The position numbers and the translations under genes are program-made. From assembly GCF_025399795.1 (NCBI RefSeq), contig NZ_JAODTZ010000008.1, positions 1 through 64,000 of the forward strand: 64,000 nt of DNA. The letters are read 5' to 3'. Under the pieces are notes generated by a model. It made no database searches and was not told where the DNA came from. It worked only from the letters and a program-made list of their open reading frames with translations. Shown one piece after another: positions 55,038-64,000 of the stretch. Within the stretch, counting starts at the first letter, position 1, and each line of letters begins with the position of its first letter. The stretch comes from Streptomyces rhizosphaerihabitans. Its GTDB lineage: Bacteria; Actinomycetota; Actinomycetes; Streptomycetales; Streptomycetaceae.

Positions 55038-55913
55038 TCAGGCCTTCTCGACGGCGTGGCCGCCGAACTGGTTGCGCAGCGCCGCGATCATCTTCATCTG
55101 CGGCGAGTCGTCCTGCCGCGAGGCGAAGCGGGCGAAGAGCGACGCGGTGATCGCGGGAAGCGGCACCGCCTGGTCGATGGCGGCCTCCACGGTCCACCGG
55201 CCCTCGCCGGAGTCCTGTGCGTAGCCCTTGAGCTTCTCCAGGTGCTCGTCCTCGTCCAGCGCGTTGACGGCGAGGTCGAGCAGCCAGGAGCGGATGACCG
55301 TGCCTTCCTGCCAGGAGCGGAAGACCTCACGCACGTCCGTCACGGAGTCGACCTTCTCCAGGAGCTCCCAGCCCTCGGCGTAGGCCTGCATCATGGCGTA
55401 CTCGATGCCGTTGTGGACCATCTTCGCGAAGTGGCCCGCGCCGACCTTGCCGGCGTGCACCGCTCCGAAGTCGCCCTCGGGCTTGAGCGCGTCAAAAATC
55501 GGCTGCACCTGGGCAACGTGCTCGGCGTGGCCGCCGTACATCAGCGCGTAGCCGTTCTCCAGGCCCCAGACGCCGCCGGAGACACCGCAGTCGACGAAGC
55601 CGATGCCCTTGATGCCCAGCTCGACGGCGTGCTTCTCGTCGTCCGTCCAGCGCGAGTTGCCGCCGTCCACGACGACGTCACCGGGCTCCAGCAGGGCGGC
55701 CAGCTCGTCGACGGTGGACTGGGTCGCGGCGCCCGCCGGAACCATGACCCACACCACGCGCGGGCCCTTGAGCTTGCCCACGAGTTCTTCCAGGCTGTGG
55801 ACATCGGCGAGGTCCGGGTTGCGGTCGTATCCGATGACGGTGTGACCTGCGCGGCGGATCCGCTCGCGCATGTTGCCGCCCATCTTGCCGAGGCCGACGA
55901 GACCGAGCTCCAT
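55038..55913 (-). CDS. gnd: 6-phosphogluconate dehydrogenase (decarboxylating), short type
   Basis: This enzyme oxidatively decarboxylates 6-phosphogluconate to ribulose 5-phosphate in the pentose phosphate pathway. The 291-aa product is the short NAD-preferring (YqeC/GntZ-like) class: Rossmann start LGLVGLGKMGGNM, VDGGNSRW, and the catalytic block GHFAKMVHNGIEYAMMQAYAEGW with the active-site Lys. The ATG at 55911-55913 has AAGGAAC six bases upstream. Its place between recF and dnaN is a Streptomyces feature. Confidence 0.93.
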   Translation of the reverse strand: MELGLVGLGKMGGNMRERIRRAGHTVIGYDRNPDLADVHSLEELVGKLKGPRVVWVMVPAGAATQSTVDELAALLEPGDVVVDGGNSRWTDDEKHAVELGIKGIGFVDCGVSGGVWGLENGYALMYGGHAEHVAQVQPIFDALKPEGDFGAVHAGKVGAGHFAKMVHNGIEYAMMQAYAEGWELLEKVDSVTDVREVFRSWQEGTVIRSWLLDLAVNALDEDEHLEKLKGYAQDSGEGRWTVEAAIDQAVPLPAITASLFARFASRQDDSPQMKMIAALRNQFGGHAVEKA

Positions 55914-56106
55914 CAGTTGTTCCTTAAGGGGTTGCGACGTGGCGTGAGGGCACTCTCGTACCTGGTCCGAGCCTAGACCTGGGGGTACCACCCACGCCTT
56001 TCGGGCACCGGGGGAACTCACGCACATCTGTGGGCATAGCCGCTCAGACGTATGCCCGCACCCGCGGTGCGGCCCGCCGGGCCCTGGGGACCGGCGGGCT
56101 CCGGGG

Positions 56107-57237
56107 TCAGCCGGACAGACGCACCGGCATGATCAGGTACTTGTAGGCCTCGTCCGCCTCGGCGTCCATGGCGGGCTTGCCGCTCAGCAGCGCGGGCTTC
56201 GTGGACGTCGTGAAGGAGAGCTGGGCGACCGGCGAGTCGATGGCGCTGAGGCCGTCGAGCAGGAACGTCGGGTTGAAGGCGATCGAGACGTCGTCGCCCT
56301 CCAGCTGGGCGTCGACTCTTTCCACAGCCTGTGCGTCGTCGCTGGAGCCGGCCTCCAGGATCAGCACGCCCTGCTCGAAGCTCAGCCGCACCGGGGTGTT
56401 CCGCTCGGCGACCAGTGCCACACGCTTGACGGCCTCCACGAAGGGGGCGGTCTCGATGACGGCGATGGAGTTGAACTCCGTCGGGAACAGCGCGCGGTAC
56501 TTCGGGAGGTCGCCTTCGAGCAGACGGGTGGTCGTACGCCGCCCGGCACCCTCGAAGCCGATCAGGCCCTCGCCCGCGCCGGAACCGGACAGCGCCAGGA
56601 TCACGCTGTCGCCGCCCGTGAGGGCCTTGGCGGTGTCCAGGAGCGTCTTGGCGGGCACCAGGGCGACCGCGGACGCCTCCGGGTTCTCCGGCTTCCACAG
56701 GAACTCGCGGACCGCGAAGCGGTAGCGGTCGGTGGACGCCAGGGTGACCTTGTCGCCCTCGATCTCGATGCGCACACCGGTGAGCACGGGGAGCGTGTCG
56801 TCGCGCCCGGCGGCGATGGCCACCTGGGCGGCGGCCGAGGCGAAGACCTCACCGGGGACGGTGCCGGTCGCCGACGGCATTTGCGGCAGCGCGGGGTACT
56901 CCTCCACAGGCAGGGTGTGGAGTGTGAACCGCGAGGAACCGCAGACCACGGTCGCCCGTACACCGTCTGTGGAAATCTCCACCGGCCGATTGGGAAGTGC
57001 GCGGCAGATGTCCGCGAGGAGGCGGCCGGACACGAGGACCGTGCCCTCCTCGTCGATCTCCGCGTCCACGGAAACCCTCGCCGACACCTCGTAGTCGAAG
57101 CTGGAGAGGCTCAGTGCGCCCTCCTCGGCCTTCAGAAGGAGGCCGGCGAGCACAGGCGCCGGCGGACGGGCCGGAAGGCTGCGTGCCGCCCAGGCCACTG
57201 CCTCCGCGAGTACGTCGCGTTCCACCCGGATCTTCAC
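56107..57237 (-). CDS. dnaN: DNA polymerase III beta subunit (sliding clamp)
   Basis: This is the ring-shaped processivity factor of the replisome. The 376-aa protein shows three clamp repeats, with TDRYRFAVREF, AVALVPAKTLLDTAKAL and the C-terminal LIMPVRLSG that forms the peptide-binding groove. The GTG at 57235-57237 was chosen because GGAGG lies eight bases upstream; the product begins VKIRVERDVLAEAVAWAARSLP. It faces oriC, and its promoter must lie in the box-rich region. Confidence 0.97.
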   Translation of the reverse strand: MKIRVERDVLAEAVAWAARSLPARPPAPVLAGLLLKAEEGALSLSSFDYEVSARVSVDAEIDEEGTVLVSGRLLADICRALPNRPVEISTDGVRATVVCGSSRFTLHTLPVEEYPALPQMPSATGTVPGEVFASAAAQVAIAAGRDDTLPVLTGVRIEIEGDKVTLASTDRYRFAVREFLWKPENPEASAVALVPAKTLLDTAKALTGGDSVILALSGSGAGEGLIGFEGAGRRTTTRLLEGDLPKYRALFPTEFNSIAVIETAPFVEAVKRVALVAERNTPVRLSFEQGVLILEAGSSDDAQAVERVDAQLEGDDVSIAFNPTFLLDGLSAIDSPVAQLSFTTSTKPALLSGKPAMDAEADEAYKYLIMPVRLSG

Positions 57238-57415
57238 CGTTGCCGCCTCCGTCTGTTGCCGGCGCTCTCGCCCTGCAGGCCTTCGTCGTCTGACTCGGTG
57301 TCGCTCGGACCGCTGAGGGCAAGGACACCGGGGAACAGTCTGACGCACCGCGCTGACAGTCGGTGCCTCTCGGGGTCAAGTCGTGCCGAGCGGCACCTGA
57401 GCGTCCGAGAGCAAG

Positions 57416-57988
57416 TTGTGCACAGCCCCCACTTCGAAACGGTTCTCAGGCTCTCTCTAGTTGGTCTTAGTAGTAGGGCCTGTGGAAACCGTGGATAACC
57501 CCGTTTTCGCAGCTCAGAGGCGATTTTTTGTCCACTGGCCCTGTGGGCGGAGGCGGTGGACAACCGGGGGTCTCTGTGGACGACGAAAAGTTCTGCACAC
57601 TCGATCCACAGCTTGGGGCCACTTCTCCCCAGCGTCGTCCCCAGCTTTACCCACGTTCCCCACAGCCCAATCCGGCACCTTGGTGTGACGCCTTTCACTC
57701 GACGCGGTGAGATGGCGCGGCGCGTTGCCGAACAGTGGACAGAGGTGTGGAGAAGCTGGGGATCACTGGGGACAACCGACTCCGGCCTGTGGGTCACCGG
57801 TGGACAACTTCGCGCACAGCCTGTGGATCTTTTCTTTGTCCACAGGCTGTGGAGAGTCTTTGTCCACGAATCCACAGGCGGTTGACCTGGTCTGATGGTC
57901 TTTCAACAGTGCTCCCTGTGGAAACTATCTGGACAACTTCCCAGTCCCCAGGATGTGGACGGAAGAAAGTCACCACATCTGTGGAGAG
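57416..57988. other. oriC: oriC, origin of replication
   Basis: The 1,239-bp gap between dnaN and dnaA carries the DnaA-box array. A perfect TTGTCCACA is at 57836-57844. Single-mismatch forms are TTGTGCACA 57416-57424, CGTGGATAA 57490-57498, TTGTCCACT 57528-57536, GGTGGACAA 57555-57563 and 57799-57807, TGTGGACGA 57575-57583 and TTGTCCACG 57860-57868. Weaker ones include 57481-57489, 57734-57742, 57822-57830, 57848-57856, 57917-57925, 57954-57962 and 57980-57988. Orientation is mixed and density highest at 57799-57876. The only marked A/T runs are short (near 57521-57530 and 57829-57840). Flanks 57238-57415 and 57989-58283 hold no gene. Confidence 0.92.
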
Positions 57989-58283
57989 TGGCCGTAACCC
58001 GGCTCCGATTCGAACAGCAGGTGTCGGGTCGGTAGCGGTGAAAACGGGGCGGGAACCCTCGGAACGCGGGACCGAAGCCCTCAAGAGGCGTGTCCGAAGC
58101 CCTCGGAGGACGTCTTCGAACCTCTCCGAGCGTGCGGCCGGGCCGTTTCGAGCGCGTGCCCGGACCCGTCGGCCCGTGCGGCCGAGTCGGCTCCGAGCGC
58201 CGTCCTGGGGTGGGTCCTGCGCCCGGTCCTGGGTCTTTCGGCGGGTGCCGACGCCTCGGGGCGCGGGCGTGCGGAAACGGCGA

Positions 58284-58316
58284 AGGGCGCCCCGGGACGA
58301 TGTCCCGGGGCGCCCT
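58284..58316 (-). terminator. Terminator after dnaA
   Basis: Perfect 15-bp arms (AGGGCGCCCCGGGAC and its complement) with a GAT loop lie 160 bp beyond the dnaA stop, separating dnaA transcripts from oriC. Confidence 0.8.
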
Positions 58317-58476
58317 CAGGCACGTACAGCCGCTTCCGGATCCGACCGGCGACCTCTGGTCGACCACTTCTGACGGACGATCTCTGACGGACGACCTCTG
58401 GCCGAACGGTCTTTGGCCGAGCCGGCCGACCGCGACGTCGGGGCGGGCGTCGGGGCCCGCGCCGCGGTCGGGGCCG

Positions 58477-60480
58477 TCAGCCGTTCTTGATGCGGTTCGT
58501 GAGCTCGGTGACCTGGTTGTAGATGGAGCGGCGTTCGGCCATCAGCGCACGGATCTTGCGGTCGGCGTGCATCACCGTCGTGTGGTCGCGGCCGCCGAAC
58601 TGCGCTCCGATCTTCGGCAGCGACAGATCGGTGAGCTCACGGCACAGGTACATGGCGATCTGCCGTGCCGTCACCAGGACGCGGCTGCGCGAGGACCCGC
58701 ACAGGTCGTCCACCGTGAGCCCGAAGTAGTCGGCGGTGGCCGCCATGATCGCGGTCGCGGTGATCTCGGGGGCCGAGTCCTCGCCGCCGGGGATCAGGTC
58801 CTTGAGGACGATCTCCGCCAGACCGAGGTCCACCGGCTGCCGGTTGAGCGACGCGAACGCCGTCACCCGGATCAGCGCGCCCTCCAGCTCGCGGATGTTG
58901 CGCGAGATCCGGGACGCGATGAACTCCAGCACCTCCGGCGGGGCGTTGAGCTGTTCCTGCACCGCCTTCTTGCGAAGGATGGCGATACGGGTCTCCAGCT
59001 CGGGCGGCTGGACGTCGGTGATCAGACCCCACTCGAAGCGGTTCCGAAGCCGGTCCTCCAGAGTGACCAGCTGTTTGGGCGGCCGGTCGCTGGAGAGCAC
59101 GATCTGCTTGTTCGCGTTGTGGAGAGTGTTGAAGGTGTGGAAGAACTCCTCCTGCGTCGACTCCTTGTCCGCGAGGAACTGGATGTCGTCGACGAGCAGG
59201 ATGTCCATCTCCCGGTACCGCTTGCGGAAGCTGTCGCCCTTGCCGTCGCGGATGGAGTTGATGAACTCGTTGGTGAACTCCTCCGAGCTCACGTACCGCA
59301 CCCGTGTGCCCGGGTAGAGGCTGCGCGCGTAGTGCCCGATCGCGTGCAGCAGGTGCGTCTTGCCGAGTCCCGACTCCCCATAGATGAAGAGGGGGTTGTA
59401 CGCCTTCGCCGGTGCCTCGGCGACGGCCACGGCGGCGGCGTGCGCGAAGCGGTTCGAGGCGCCGATCACGAACGTGTCGAAGAGGTACTTCGGGTTCAGC
59501 CGCGCGGTGGGCTCGCCCGGACCCGACGCCGGCGCGGGCTGCGCGGACTTCGACCCCGGGGTACCGCCGGTGGACGGCAGCGAGGGGCCGCCCCTGCGCC
59601 CCTGACCGCCTCCGGAGGGGTCCTGCAGATCGCGGCGGTCGGAACGCTGGTCGTAGTCCTGGCGCTGCTCGTAGGGCGAGCGGTCCATCGACTGCGGCCG
59701 GTAGTCCTGGGGCGGCGAGGCGTAGGGGTCCCGCTCCGGGAAGCCGAGTCGCTGCTGCTGCCAGCCGTAGTCGTCCTGGGAGTGGCGCGGCCAGGCGCCC
59801 GGCTCGGGGCGCTGGTAGTCGGGGTACGCGGGGCGGGCGGTCGGCAGCTGGTCGCCCGGGGCGCCGGGCAGCGGTTCGGCGCGTCCGCCGCGGTGGTCGT
59901 CGGCGCGGTGGCGGCCGTATCCCTCGTATCCGTCGCGGCGGGAGTCGTACGGACCGCGGTCGTCGCGCCCCTGCGGCTCGTACGCGCCGCCGCGGTCGTC
60001 ACGGCCCTGACCGCCGTTGTCGTAACCGCCGCGGTCGTCTCGGCCCTGGCTGTCATAGGCGCCGCGGTCGTCGCGTCCCTGGCCGCCGTCGTAGGCGCCC
60101 CGGTCGTCGCGTCCCTGGTTCTCGTACGAGTCACGGCCCTGGCCCGCTCCGGTCGGGAGCTCGGGCTCCTCGTAGCGGGGCGGGGCGGGCGAGGAGGGCT
60201 CGCCGACGGAGTCGTCCACGGTGATGGCGATACGGATGGGGCGGCCGCACTCGCGGCTCAGCGTCTCGCTGACGATCGGCGCGAGACGGCCCTCCAGTAC
60301 GTTTTTCGCGAACTCGTTGGGGACGGCGAGCAGGGCGGTGTCCGCGACCAGCGCCAGGGGCTGGCAGCGCTTGATCCAGTGTTCGTCCTTCGCCTCGACA
60401 CCCTGCCCGCGGCCCTCGCCCAGAAGTTGTTCCAGTACGCGTGGCCACACTGCGGCAAGATCGGCAGGTACGTCAGCCAC
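58477..60480 (-). CDS. dnaA: Chromosomal replication initiator DnaA
   Basis: This AAA+ initiator binds DnaA boxes and melts oriC. At 667 aa it is much longer than the roughly 450-500 aa common elsewhere because domain II (about residues 95-320) is expanded and disordered, with six or so RDDRG-Y/G repeats. Domain III has Walker [16 protein letters not shown] and Walker [12 protein letters not shown]; domain IV has the box-binding signature [18 protein letters not shown] at 60478-60480 gives the family start [23 protein letters not shown]. It reads away from rpmH; two DnaA-box-like sites (60640-60660) lie upstream and suggest autoregulation. Confidence 0.97.
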   Translation of the reverse strand: MADVPADLAAVWPRVLEQLLGEGRGQGVEAKDEHWIKRCQPLALVADTALLAVPNEFAKNVLEGRLAPIVSETLSRECGRPIRIAITVDDSVGEPSSPAPPRYEEPELPTGAGQGRDSYENQGRDDRGAYDGGQGRDDRGAYDSQGRDDRGGYDNGGQGRDDRGGAYEPQGRDDRGPYDSRRDGYEGYGRHRADDHRGGRAEPLPGAPGDQLPTARPAYPDYQRPEPGAWPRHSQDDYGWQQQRLGFPERDPYASPPQDYRPQSMDRSPYEQRQDYDQRSDRRDLQDPSGGGQGRRGGPSLPSTGGTPGSKSAQPAPASGPGEPTARLNPKYLFDTFVIGASNRFAHAAAVAVAEAPAKAYNPLFIYGESGLGKTHLLHAIGHYARSLYPGTRVRYVSSEEFTNEFINSIRDGKGDSFRKRYREMDILLVDDIQFLADKESTQEEFFHTFNTLHNANKQIVLSSDRPPKQLVTLEDRLRNRFEWGLITDVQPPELETRIAILRKKAVQEQLNAPPEVLEFIASRISRNIRELEGALIRVTAFASLNRQPVDLGLAEIVLKDLIPGGEDSAPEITATAIMAATADYFGLTVDDLCGSSRSRVLVTARQIAMYLCRELTDLSLPKIGAQFGGRDHTTVMHADRKIRALMAERRSIYNQVTELTNRIKNG

Positions 60481-60878
60481 GGGGCACGCTCTCTCACGGG
60501 TCCCACGAACGTGTGGTTCTGGGAACAGGTTGGGAAGTCAGTCGCTTGGGGCGGGGGGAACAAAACCGCTGGGGCGGTGAGAAGGGAACGAATCGGAGTT
60601 CAGCCACGGTAGTCAGGGCGACCGGTGCGGTTCAAGTTGTTGTCCCCAGCCTGTGGATAGTGTCTCCTGTCAGGGACTGGTTTGACCGGATGGCGCAGCC
60701 GCGCGTACCGTAACCAGGTCGAGTTGTCGATGGCTGCTGCCGCCTGCCTCCGATGGGCACAGATCGCGAAGAGTGATCGGGAAGCGGTGCACTCGGGCGT
60801 AATGCGAGTTTCCTCGTGGGCGCACGGTGACAGCCAGGGCGGCACCCCGCCACCACCGATTCTTTCTGGAGCCCCCTA
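60481..60878. promoter_or_regulatory. dnaA-rpmH divergent regulatory region with DnaA boxes
   Basis: This 398-bp gap must hold the dnaA (leftward) and rpmH (rightward) promoters. TTGTCCCCA (60640-60648) and TGTGGATAG (60652-60660), each one mismatch from a DnaA box, face each other about 160 bp before dnaA. Two DnaA boxes in the Streptomyces dnaA promoter are known to mediate autorepression. No gene is present. Confidence 0.7.
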
Positions 60879-61016
60879 GTGAGCAAGCGCACCTTCCAGC
60901 CGAACAACCGTCGTCGCGCCAAGACCCACGGCTTCCGCCTGCGGATGCGTACCCGTGCCGGCCGCGCGATTCTCGCGAACCGCCGTGGCAAGGGTCGCGC
61001 CAGCCTGTCCGCCTGA
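60879..61016 (+). CDS. rpmH: 50S ribosomal protein L34
   Basis: This is a large-subunit ribosomal protein of 45 aa, the usual length, and nearly all basic: [21 protein letters not shown] then [21 protein letters not shown] start with GGAG eight bases upstream. It is followed 21 bp later by rnpA, as in nearly all bacteria. Confidence 0.98.
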   Translation: MSKRTFQPNNRRRAKTHGFRLRMRTRAGRAILANRRGKGRASLSA

Positions 61017-61037
61017 TTACTTACAGGTCATGATCTC

Positions 61038-61409
61038 GTGCTGCCTACCGAGCATCGGCTGAGGCGGCGCGAAGACTTCGCGACCGCGGTACGCCGAGGA
61101 CGCCGGGCCGGACGCCCGCTTCTCGTCGTCCATCTACGTAGCGGTGCACCGGACCCGCACGCGCCTGGGGAGAGCGCTCCCTCGACGCGTGCGGGTTTCG
61201 TCGTGAGCAAAGCCGTGGGCGGAGCGGTCGTTCGCAACAAGGTGAAGCGCAGGCTTCGCCATCTGATGCGCGACCGAGTCGCCCTGTTGCCCCCCGGTAG
61301 CCTGGTAGTCGTACGAGCGCTGCCCGGTGCGGGTGACGCCGACCATGAACAGCTGGCCCGAGACCTGGATGCCGCCTTGCAGCGGCTGCTGGGAGGGGGC
61401 GCGCGATGA
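61038..61409 (+). CDS. rnpA: Ribonuclease P protein component
   Basis: This protein partner of RNase P RNA trims tRNA 5' ends. The 123-aa product has the family start [24 protein letters not shown] and the RNR motif region [20 protein letters not shown] at 61038 has only a weak ribosome site (CAGG), implying coupling to rpmH. It overlaps yidD by four bases (ATGA). Confidence 0.97.
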   Translation: MLPTEHRLRRREDFATAVRRGRRAGRPLLVVHLRSGAPDPHAPGESAPSTRAGFVVSKAVGGAVVRNKVKRRLRHLMRDRVALLPPGSLVVVRALPGAGDADHEQLARDLDAALQRLLGGGAR

Positions 61410-61759
61410 AGTACCCACTGCTTGCTCTCATCAAGCTGTACCAGTGGACGATCAGCCCGTTGCTCGGGCCGGTCTGCAAGTACTACCCGTCGTGCTCCCG
61501 TTACGGCTACACAGCCATCGACCGGCACGGTGCGATCAAGGGAACGGCACTTACCGCCTGGCGCATCCTCCGGTGCAATCCGTGGTCGCTGGGCGGTGTG
61601 GACCATGTTCCGCAACGCAAGCGTCCGCGGTGGCACGAATTGCTGCGTAACGCCTGGCGTGCACGCAAGGGCGGGACCTCCGCCGCCGAACCGGCCACCG
61701 GGGACACCACTGCCCCGGGTCCGGCCGCCGAGACCCCGTCCCATGCTCAAGGAGCTTGA
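61406..61759 (+). CDS. yidD: Membrane protein insertion efficiency factor YidD
   Basis: This small membrane-associated protein assists YidC/Sec-dependent insertion. The 117-aa product has the conserved [24 protein letters not shown] and [30 protein letters not shown] blocks with three conserved cysteines. A Pro/Ala/Thr tail of about 30 residues follows the conserved core. It overlaps rnpA by four bases and ends three bases before yidC. Confidence 0.95.
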   Translation: MKYPLLALIKLYQWTISPLLGPVCKYYPSCSRYGYTAIDRHGAIKGTALTAWRILRCNPWSLGGVDHVPQRKRPRWHELLRNAWRARKGGTSAAEPATGDTTAPGPAAETPSHAQGA

Positions 61760-61762
61760 TTA

Positions 61763-63067
61763 GTGGACACGATTGCCGGCCTTTTCAGCTTCATCACGAC
61801 ACCCGTTTCCTGGGTCATCGTCCAGTTCCACGCCGTGTACGGGAAGATCTTCGGTCCCGATACGGGCTGGGCCTGGGGCTTGTCCATCGTTTCCCTGGTG
61901 ATCCTGATCCGTATCTGCCTGATCCCGCTCTTTGTGAAGCAGATCAAGGCCACCCGGGCCATGCAGACGCTGCAGCCCGAGATGAAGAAGATCCAGGAAC
62001 GCTACAAGAACGACAAGCAGCGTCAGTCCGAAGAGATGATGAAGCTGTACAAGGAGACGGGTACCAACCCGCTCTCCTCGTGCCTTCCCATCCTGGCCCA
62101 GTCGCCGTTCTTCTTCGCTCTGTACCACGTGCTCAACGCCATCGCGACGGGCAAGACGATCGGCGTCATCGACGATCAGCTGCTCGCCAGTGCTCGTCAG
62201 GCGCACATCTTCGGTGCCCCGCTCGCGGCGAAGTTCACGGACAGTGCCGAGAAGGTCGCCCAGCTCGGGGCCACGCTGACCGATGTCCGCGTCGTCACCG
62301 CGATCATGATCGTGATGATGTCGGGTTCGCAGTTCTACACGCAGCGTCAGCTGATGACGAAGAACGTCGACACCACGGTGAAGACGCCCTTCATGCAGCA
62401 GCAGAAGATGCTGATGTACGTGTTCCCGGTGATGTTCGCCGTCTTCGGCATCAACTTCCCGGTCGGTGTGCTCGTCTACTGGCTGACCACCAACGTGTGG
62501 ACCATGGGCCAGCAGATGTACGTCATCCGCAACAACCCGACTCCGGGATCGAAGGCTCAGGCCGCTTACCTTGAGCGCCTGCAGAAGCACGTCACGCTCC
62601 ACGGCAAGACGCGCCGCCGCAGTGAGAAGGCCATCGTCAAGGCCATCGTCGCCAAGGGCCGCGACCGCAACGAGTTCGAGCGCAAGTTCATCAACGGCCT
62701 GACCAAGGCGGGCCTCGTGGCCCAGCCGGACGGTGTCGTGGCGAAGGGCGAGAGCACGACGGTCGTCGAGTCCGAGGACGGCACCACGACGACCACCGCA
62801 GCTGCCGCGCCCAAGCGGCAGCAGCCGAAGCGGCAGTCCAAGTCGCAGCGCCAGTCGGGCCCGACCGCAGCCGGCGCGCCCAAGCCGGCGGACGAGTCCG
62901 AGCCGAAGACCTCGCTGAGCAAGTCCGACGAGCCGCAGGACGACAAGCCCTCCGCCGCACAGCAGGCTCCCGGAAGCGGGAACAAGCCCGGCGCCGGTAC
63001 CCGCAGCAAGGCCCAGTCCGGACAGCGCAAGGGCCCGCAGCGGCCCAAGTCCCCGTCCAAGAAGTAA
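61763..63067 (+). CDS. yidC: Membrane protein insertase YidC
   Basis: YidC inserts and folds inner-membrane proteins, alone or with SecYEG. The 434-aa protein is the gram-positive type: no large periplasmic P1 domain, five membrane segments (for example [25 protein letters not shown] with its conserved hydrophilic-groove Arg, and [31 protein letters not shown]). The C-terminal cytoplasmic tail (about residues 285-434) is long and rich in Lys/Gln/Ser/Pro, probably ribosome-interacting. GTG start has AAGGAG about eight bases upstream. Confidence 0.97.
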   Translation: MDTIAGLFSFITTPVSWVIVQFHAVYGKIFGPDTGWAWGLSIVSLVILIRICLIPLFVKQIKATRAMQTLQPEMKKIQERYKNDKQRQSEEMMKLYKETGTNPLSSCLPILAQSPFFFALYHVLNAIATGKTIGVIDDQLLASARQAHIFGAPLAAKFTDSAEKVAQLGATLTDVRVVTAIMIVMMSGSQFYTQRQLMTKNVDTTVKTPFMQQQKMLMYVFPVMFAVFGINFPVGVLVYWLTTNVWTMGQQMYVIRNNPTPGSKAQAAYLERLQKHVTLHGKTRRRSEKAIVKAIVAKGRDRNEFERKFINGLTKAGLVAQPDGVVAKGESTTVVESEDGTTTTTAAAAPKRQQPKRQSKSQRQSGPTAAGAPKPADESEPKTSLSKSDEPQDDKPSAAQQAPGSGNKPGAGTRSKAQSGQRKGPQRPKSPSKK

Positions 63068-63082
63068 GAAGGAGTCCATCCC

Positions 63083-63592
63083 GTGACGGAAGGCACCACC
63101 TCCGCCGCCGCTGAGGGCGACACCCTGACCCGCCTGGAGCAGGAAGGCGAGATCGCGGCGGACTACCTTGAGGGTCTGCTCGACATCGCCGATCTCGACG
63201 GCGACATCGACATGGACGTCGAGGCCGACCGCGCCGCTGTCTCGATCATCAGCGACTCGGGCGGCCGAGACCTGCACAAGCTGGTCGGCCGGGACGGCGA
63301 GGTGCTGGAGGCGCTCCAGGAACTCACGCGCCTGGCTGTGCACCGGGAGACCGGGGACCGCAGCCGGCTGATGCTGGACATCGCGGGGTTCCGGGCCAAG
63401 AAGCGCGAGGAACTCTCCGAGCTGGGTGCCAAGGCTGCCGCCGAGGTCAAGAGCTCTGGTGAGCCGGTGAAGATGGACCCGATGACGCCCTTCGAGCGCA
63501 AGGTCGTGCACGACGCGGTCAAGGCCGCGGGCCTGCGCAGCGAGTCCGAGGGCGAGGAGCCGCAGCGCTTCGTCGTCGTGCTTCCCGCCTGA
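63083..63592 (+). CDS. khpB: KhpB/Jag RNA-binding protein (KH and R3H domains)
   Basis: This RNA-binding regulator partners KhpA in other gram-positives and influences cell-envelope genes. The 169-aa protein is short: a KH-like domain (about residues 35-90, [16 protein letters not shown] and [20 protein letters not shown]) then an R3H domain (about 105-165, [21 protein letters not shown]). It lacks the N-terminal Jag domain of Bacillus. GTG start with GGAG about nine bases upstream; 15 bp after yidC. Confidence 0.93.
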   Translation: MTEGTTSAAAEGDTLTRLEQEGEIAADYLEGLLDIADLDGDIDMDVEADRAAVSIISDSGGRDLHKLVGRDGEVLEALQELTRLAVHRETGDRSRLMLDIAGFRAKKREELSELGAKAAAEVKSSGEPVKMDPMTPFERKVVHDAVKAAGLRSESEGEEPQRFVVVLPA

Positions 63593-63610
63593 TCGGTACG
63601 TACATTCTTT

Positions 63611-63645
63611 CGGCCCCGTCTGTTGCGCAGGCGGGGCCGAATTTT
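63611..63645 (+). terminator. Intrinsic terminator after khpB
   Basis: CGGCCCCGTCTG pairs with CAGGCGGGGCCG (one G-T) around TTGCG and is followed by ATTTTG. It ends the rpmH-rnpA-yidD-yidC-khpB operon and is one of the few terminators here with a T-run. Confidence 0.9.
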
Positions 63646-63720
63646 GTCAGCCTGTTAGTCCCTGATAGTCCTGGTGATCAGCGCCCAGTGCGCTTATGCG
63701 GTACGGAAGGACGGTCCCCC

Positions 63721-64000
63721 GTGACGGAGGCAGCGGAGCTTCCCCCCGCGCCCGAGCAGGCGCGCGAGGTATTCGGTGATCGCTTCGCGGACGCGGTCCG
63801 GTACGCGGAACTGCTGGCCGAGGCGGGCGTGCAGCGCGGGCTGATCGGCCCCCGTGAAGTGCCCCGGCTGTGGGAGCGGCACCTGCTGAACTGCGCGGTG
63901 CTCTCCGAGGTCGTGCCCGAGGGTGTGACCGTGTGCGACGTCGGTTCCGGTGCGGGGCTGCCCGGTATCCCGCTGGCGCTCGTCCGGGAGGACATCAAGA
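63721..64000 (+). CDS. rsmG: 16S rRNA (guanine-N7)-methyltransferase RsmG (partial)
   Basis: RsmG methylates G527 (E. coli numbering) of 16S rRNA; loss confers low-level streptomycin resistance and alters antibiotic production in Streptomyces. The first 93 codons are visible and the gene runs off the right edge. [14 protein letters not shown] and the SAM-binding motif [17 protein letters not shown] are present. The GTG at 63721 has GGAAGGAC about nine bases upstream. It follows the khpB terminator, so it has its own promoter and probably leads the downstream parA-parB operon, as is usual. Confidence 0.95.
   Translation, partial: MTEAAELPPAPEQAREVFGDRFADAVRYAELLAEAGVQRGLIGPREVPRLWERHLLNCAVLSEVVPEGVTVCDVGSGAGLPGIPLALVREDIK

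Noticed and set aside
61760..63511. A 583-codon leftward frame antisense to yidC and khpB
   Set aside because: Shadow of two well-supported genes; Leu/Gly/Arg repeats without domains.

Overview
This is actinobacterial DNA, almost certainly from a Streptomyces chromosome at its origin of replication. The evidence is very high GC with strong third-position bias, many GTG starts, long chains of 1- and 4-base stop/start overlaps, and the gene order rpmH-dnaA-oriC-dnaN-gnd-recF-dciA-gyrB-gyrA. Streptomyces-typical families (CrgA, class E sortases, FhaA/FhaB/PstP/PknB, DLW-39, DUF5324) fit the same picture. From memory the order matches the S. coelicolor oriC-proximal region; I could not align it.

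Left third (1-15.9 kb), catabolism. A leftward 2-oxoacid dehydrogenase operon (E1 alpha, E1 beta, start of E2) faces an Lrp-type regulator (bkdR). Next comes a phenylacetate block: a TetR-family repressor (paaR-like), 3-hydroxyacyl-CoA dehydrogenase (paaH) and paaN divergent from them, and the epoxidase operon paaABCDE. An unrelated leftward operon (SpoU-type RNA methyltransferase, HTTM membrane protein, DUF5819 protein) sits between paaN and paaA. Copies of one palindrome, ACCGNNCGNNCGGT, lie in the paaH/paaN and paaA promoters, and a one-mismatch copy lies in the bkd promoter. An acyl-CoA dehydrogenase follows, behind a degenerate tandem-repeat array and two strong palindromes, one matching the KstR consensus TNNAACNNGTTNNA.

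Middle (15.9-46.7 kb), housekeeping and cell envelope. A rhodanese, a J-domain protein, a DUF2252 protein and a HxlR/azoreductase pair lead to tRNA-Leu. Then comes the growth and signalling operon fhaA-fhaB-pstP-rodA-pbp-pknB, in which phosphorylation, dephosphorylation, FHA recognition and peptidoglycan synthesis are encoded together. An isolated Mrr-type nuclease fused to an antirepressor-like N-terminus follows. After it are three class E sortases interleaved with pabA and a 53-aa membrane protein, then DUF881, crgA, a rhomboid protease, a cyclophilin, DUF5324, tRNA-Ala, an XRE-type regulator, a second Ser/Thr kinase, exported proteins, DLW-39 and tRNA-Ile.

Right third (46.8-64 kb), replication core. 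DUF3566, gyrA, gyrB, dciA, recF, a 6-phosphogluconate dehydrogenase, dnaN, oriC and dnaA read leftward. rpmH, rnpA, yidD, yidC, khpB/jag and the start of rsmG read rightward. DnaA boxes occur in oriC, in the dnaA-rpmH gap, as a dense cluster beside crgA, and singly in several other intergenic regions. Two ParB-type parS sites lie at about 35.1 and 39.8 kb. No rRNA genes, CRISPR array, insertion sequence, prophage or biosynthetic cluster was seen.
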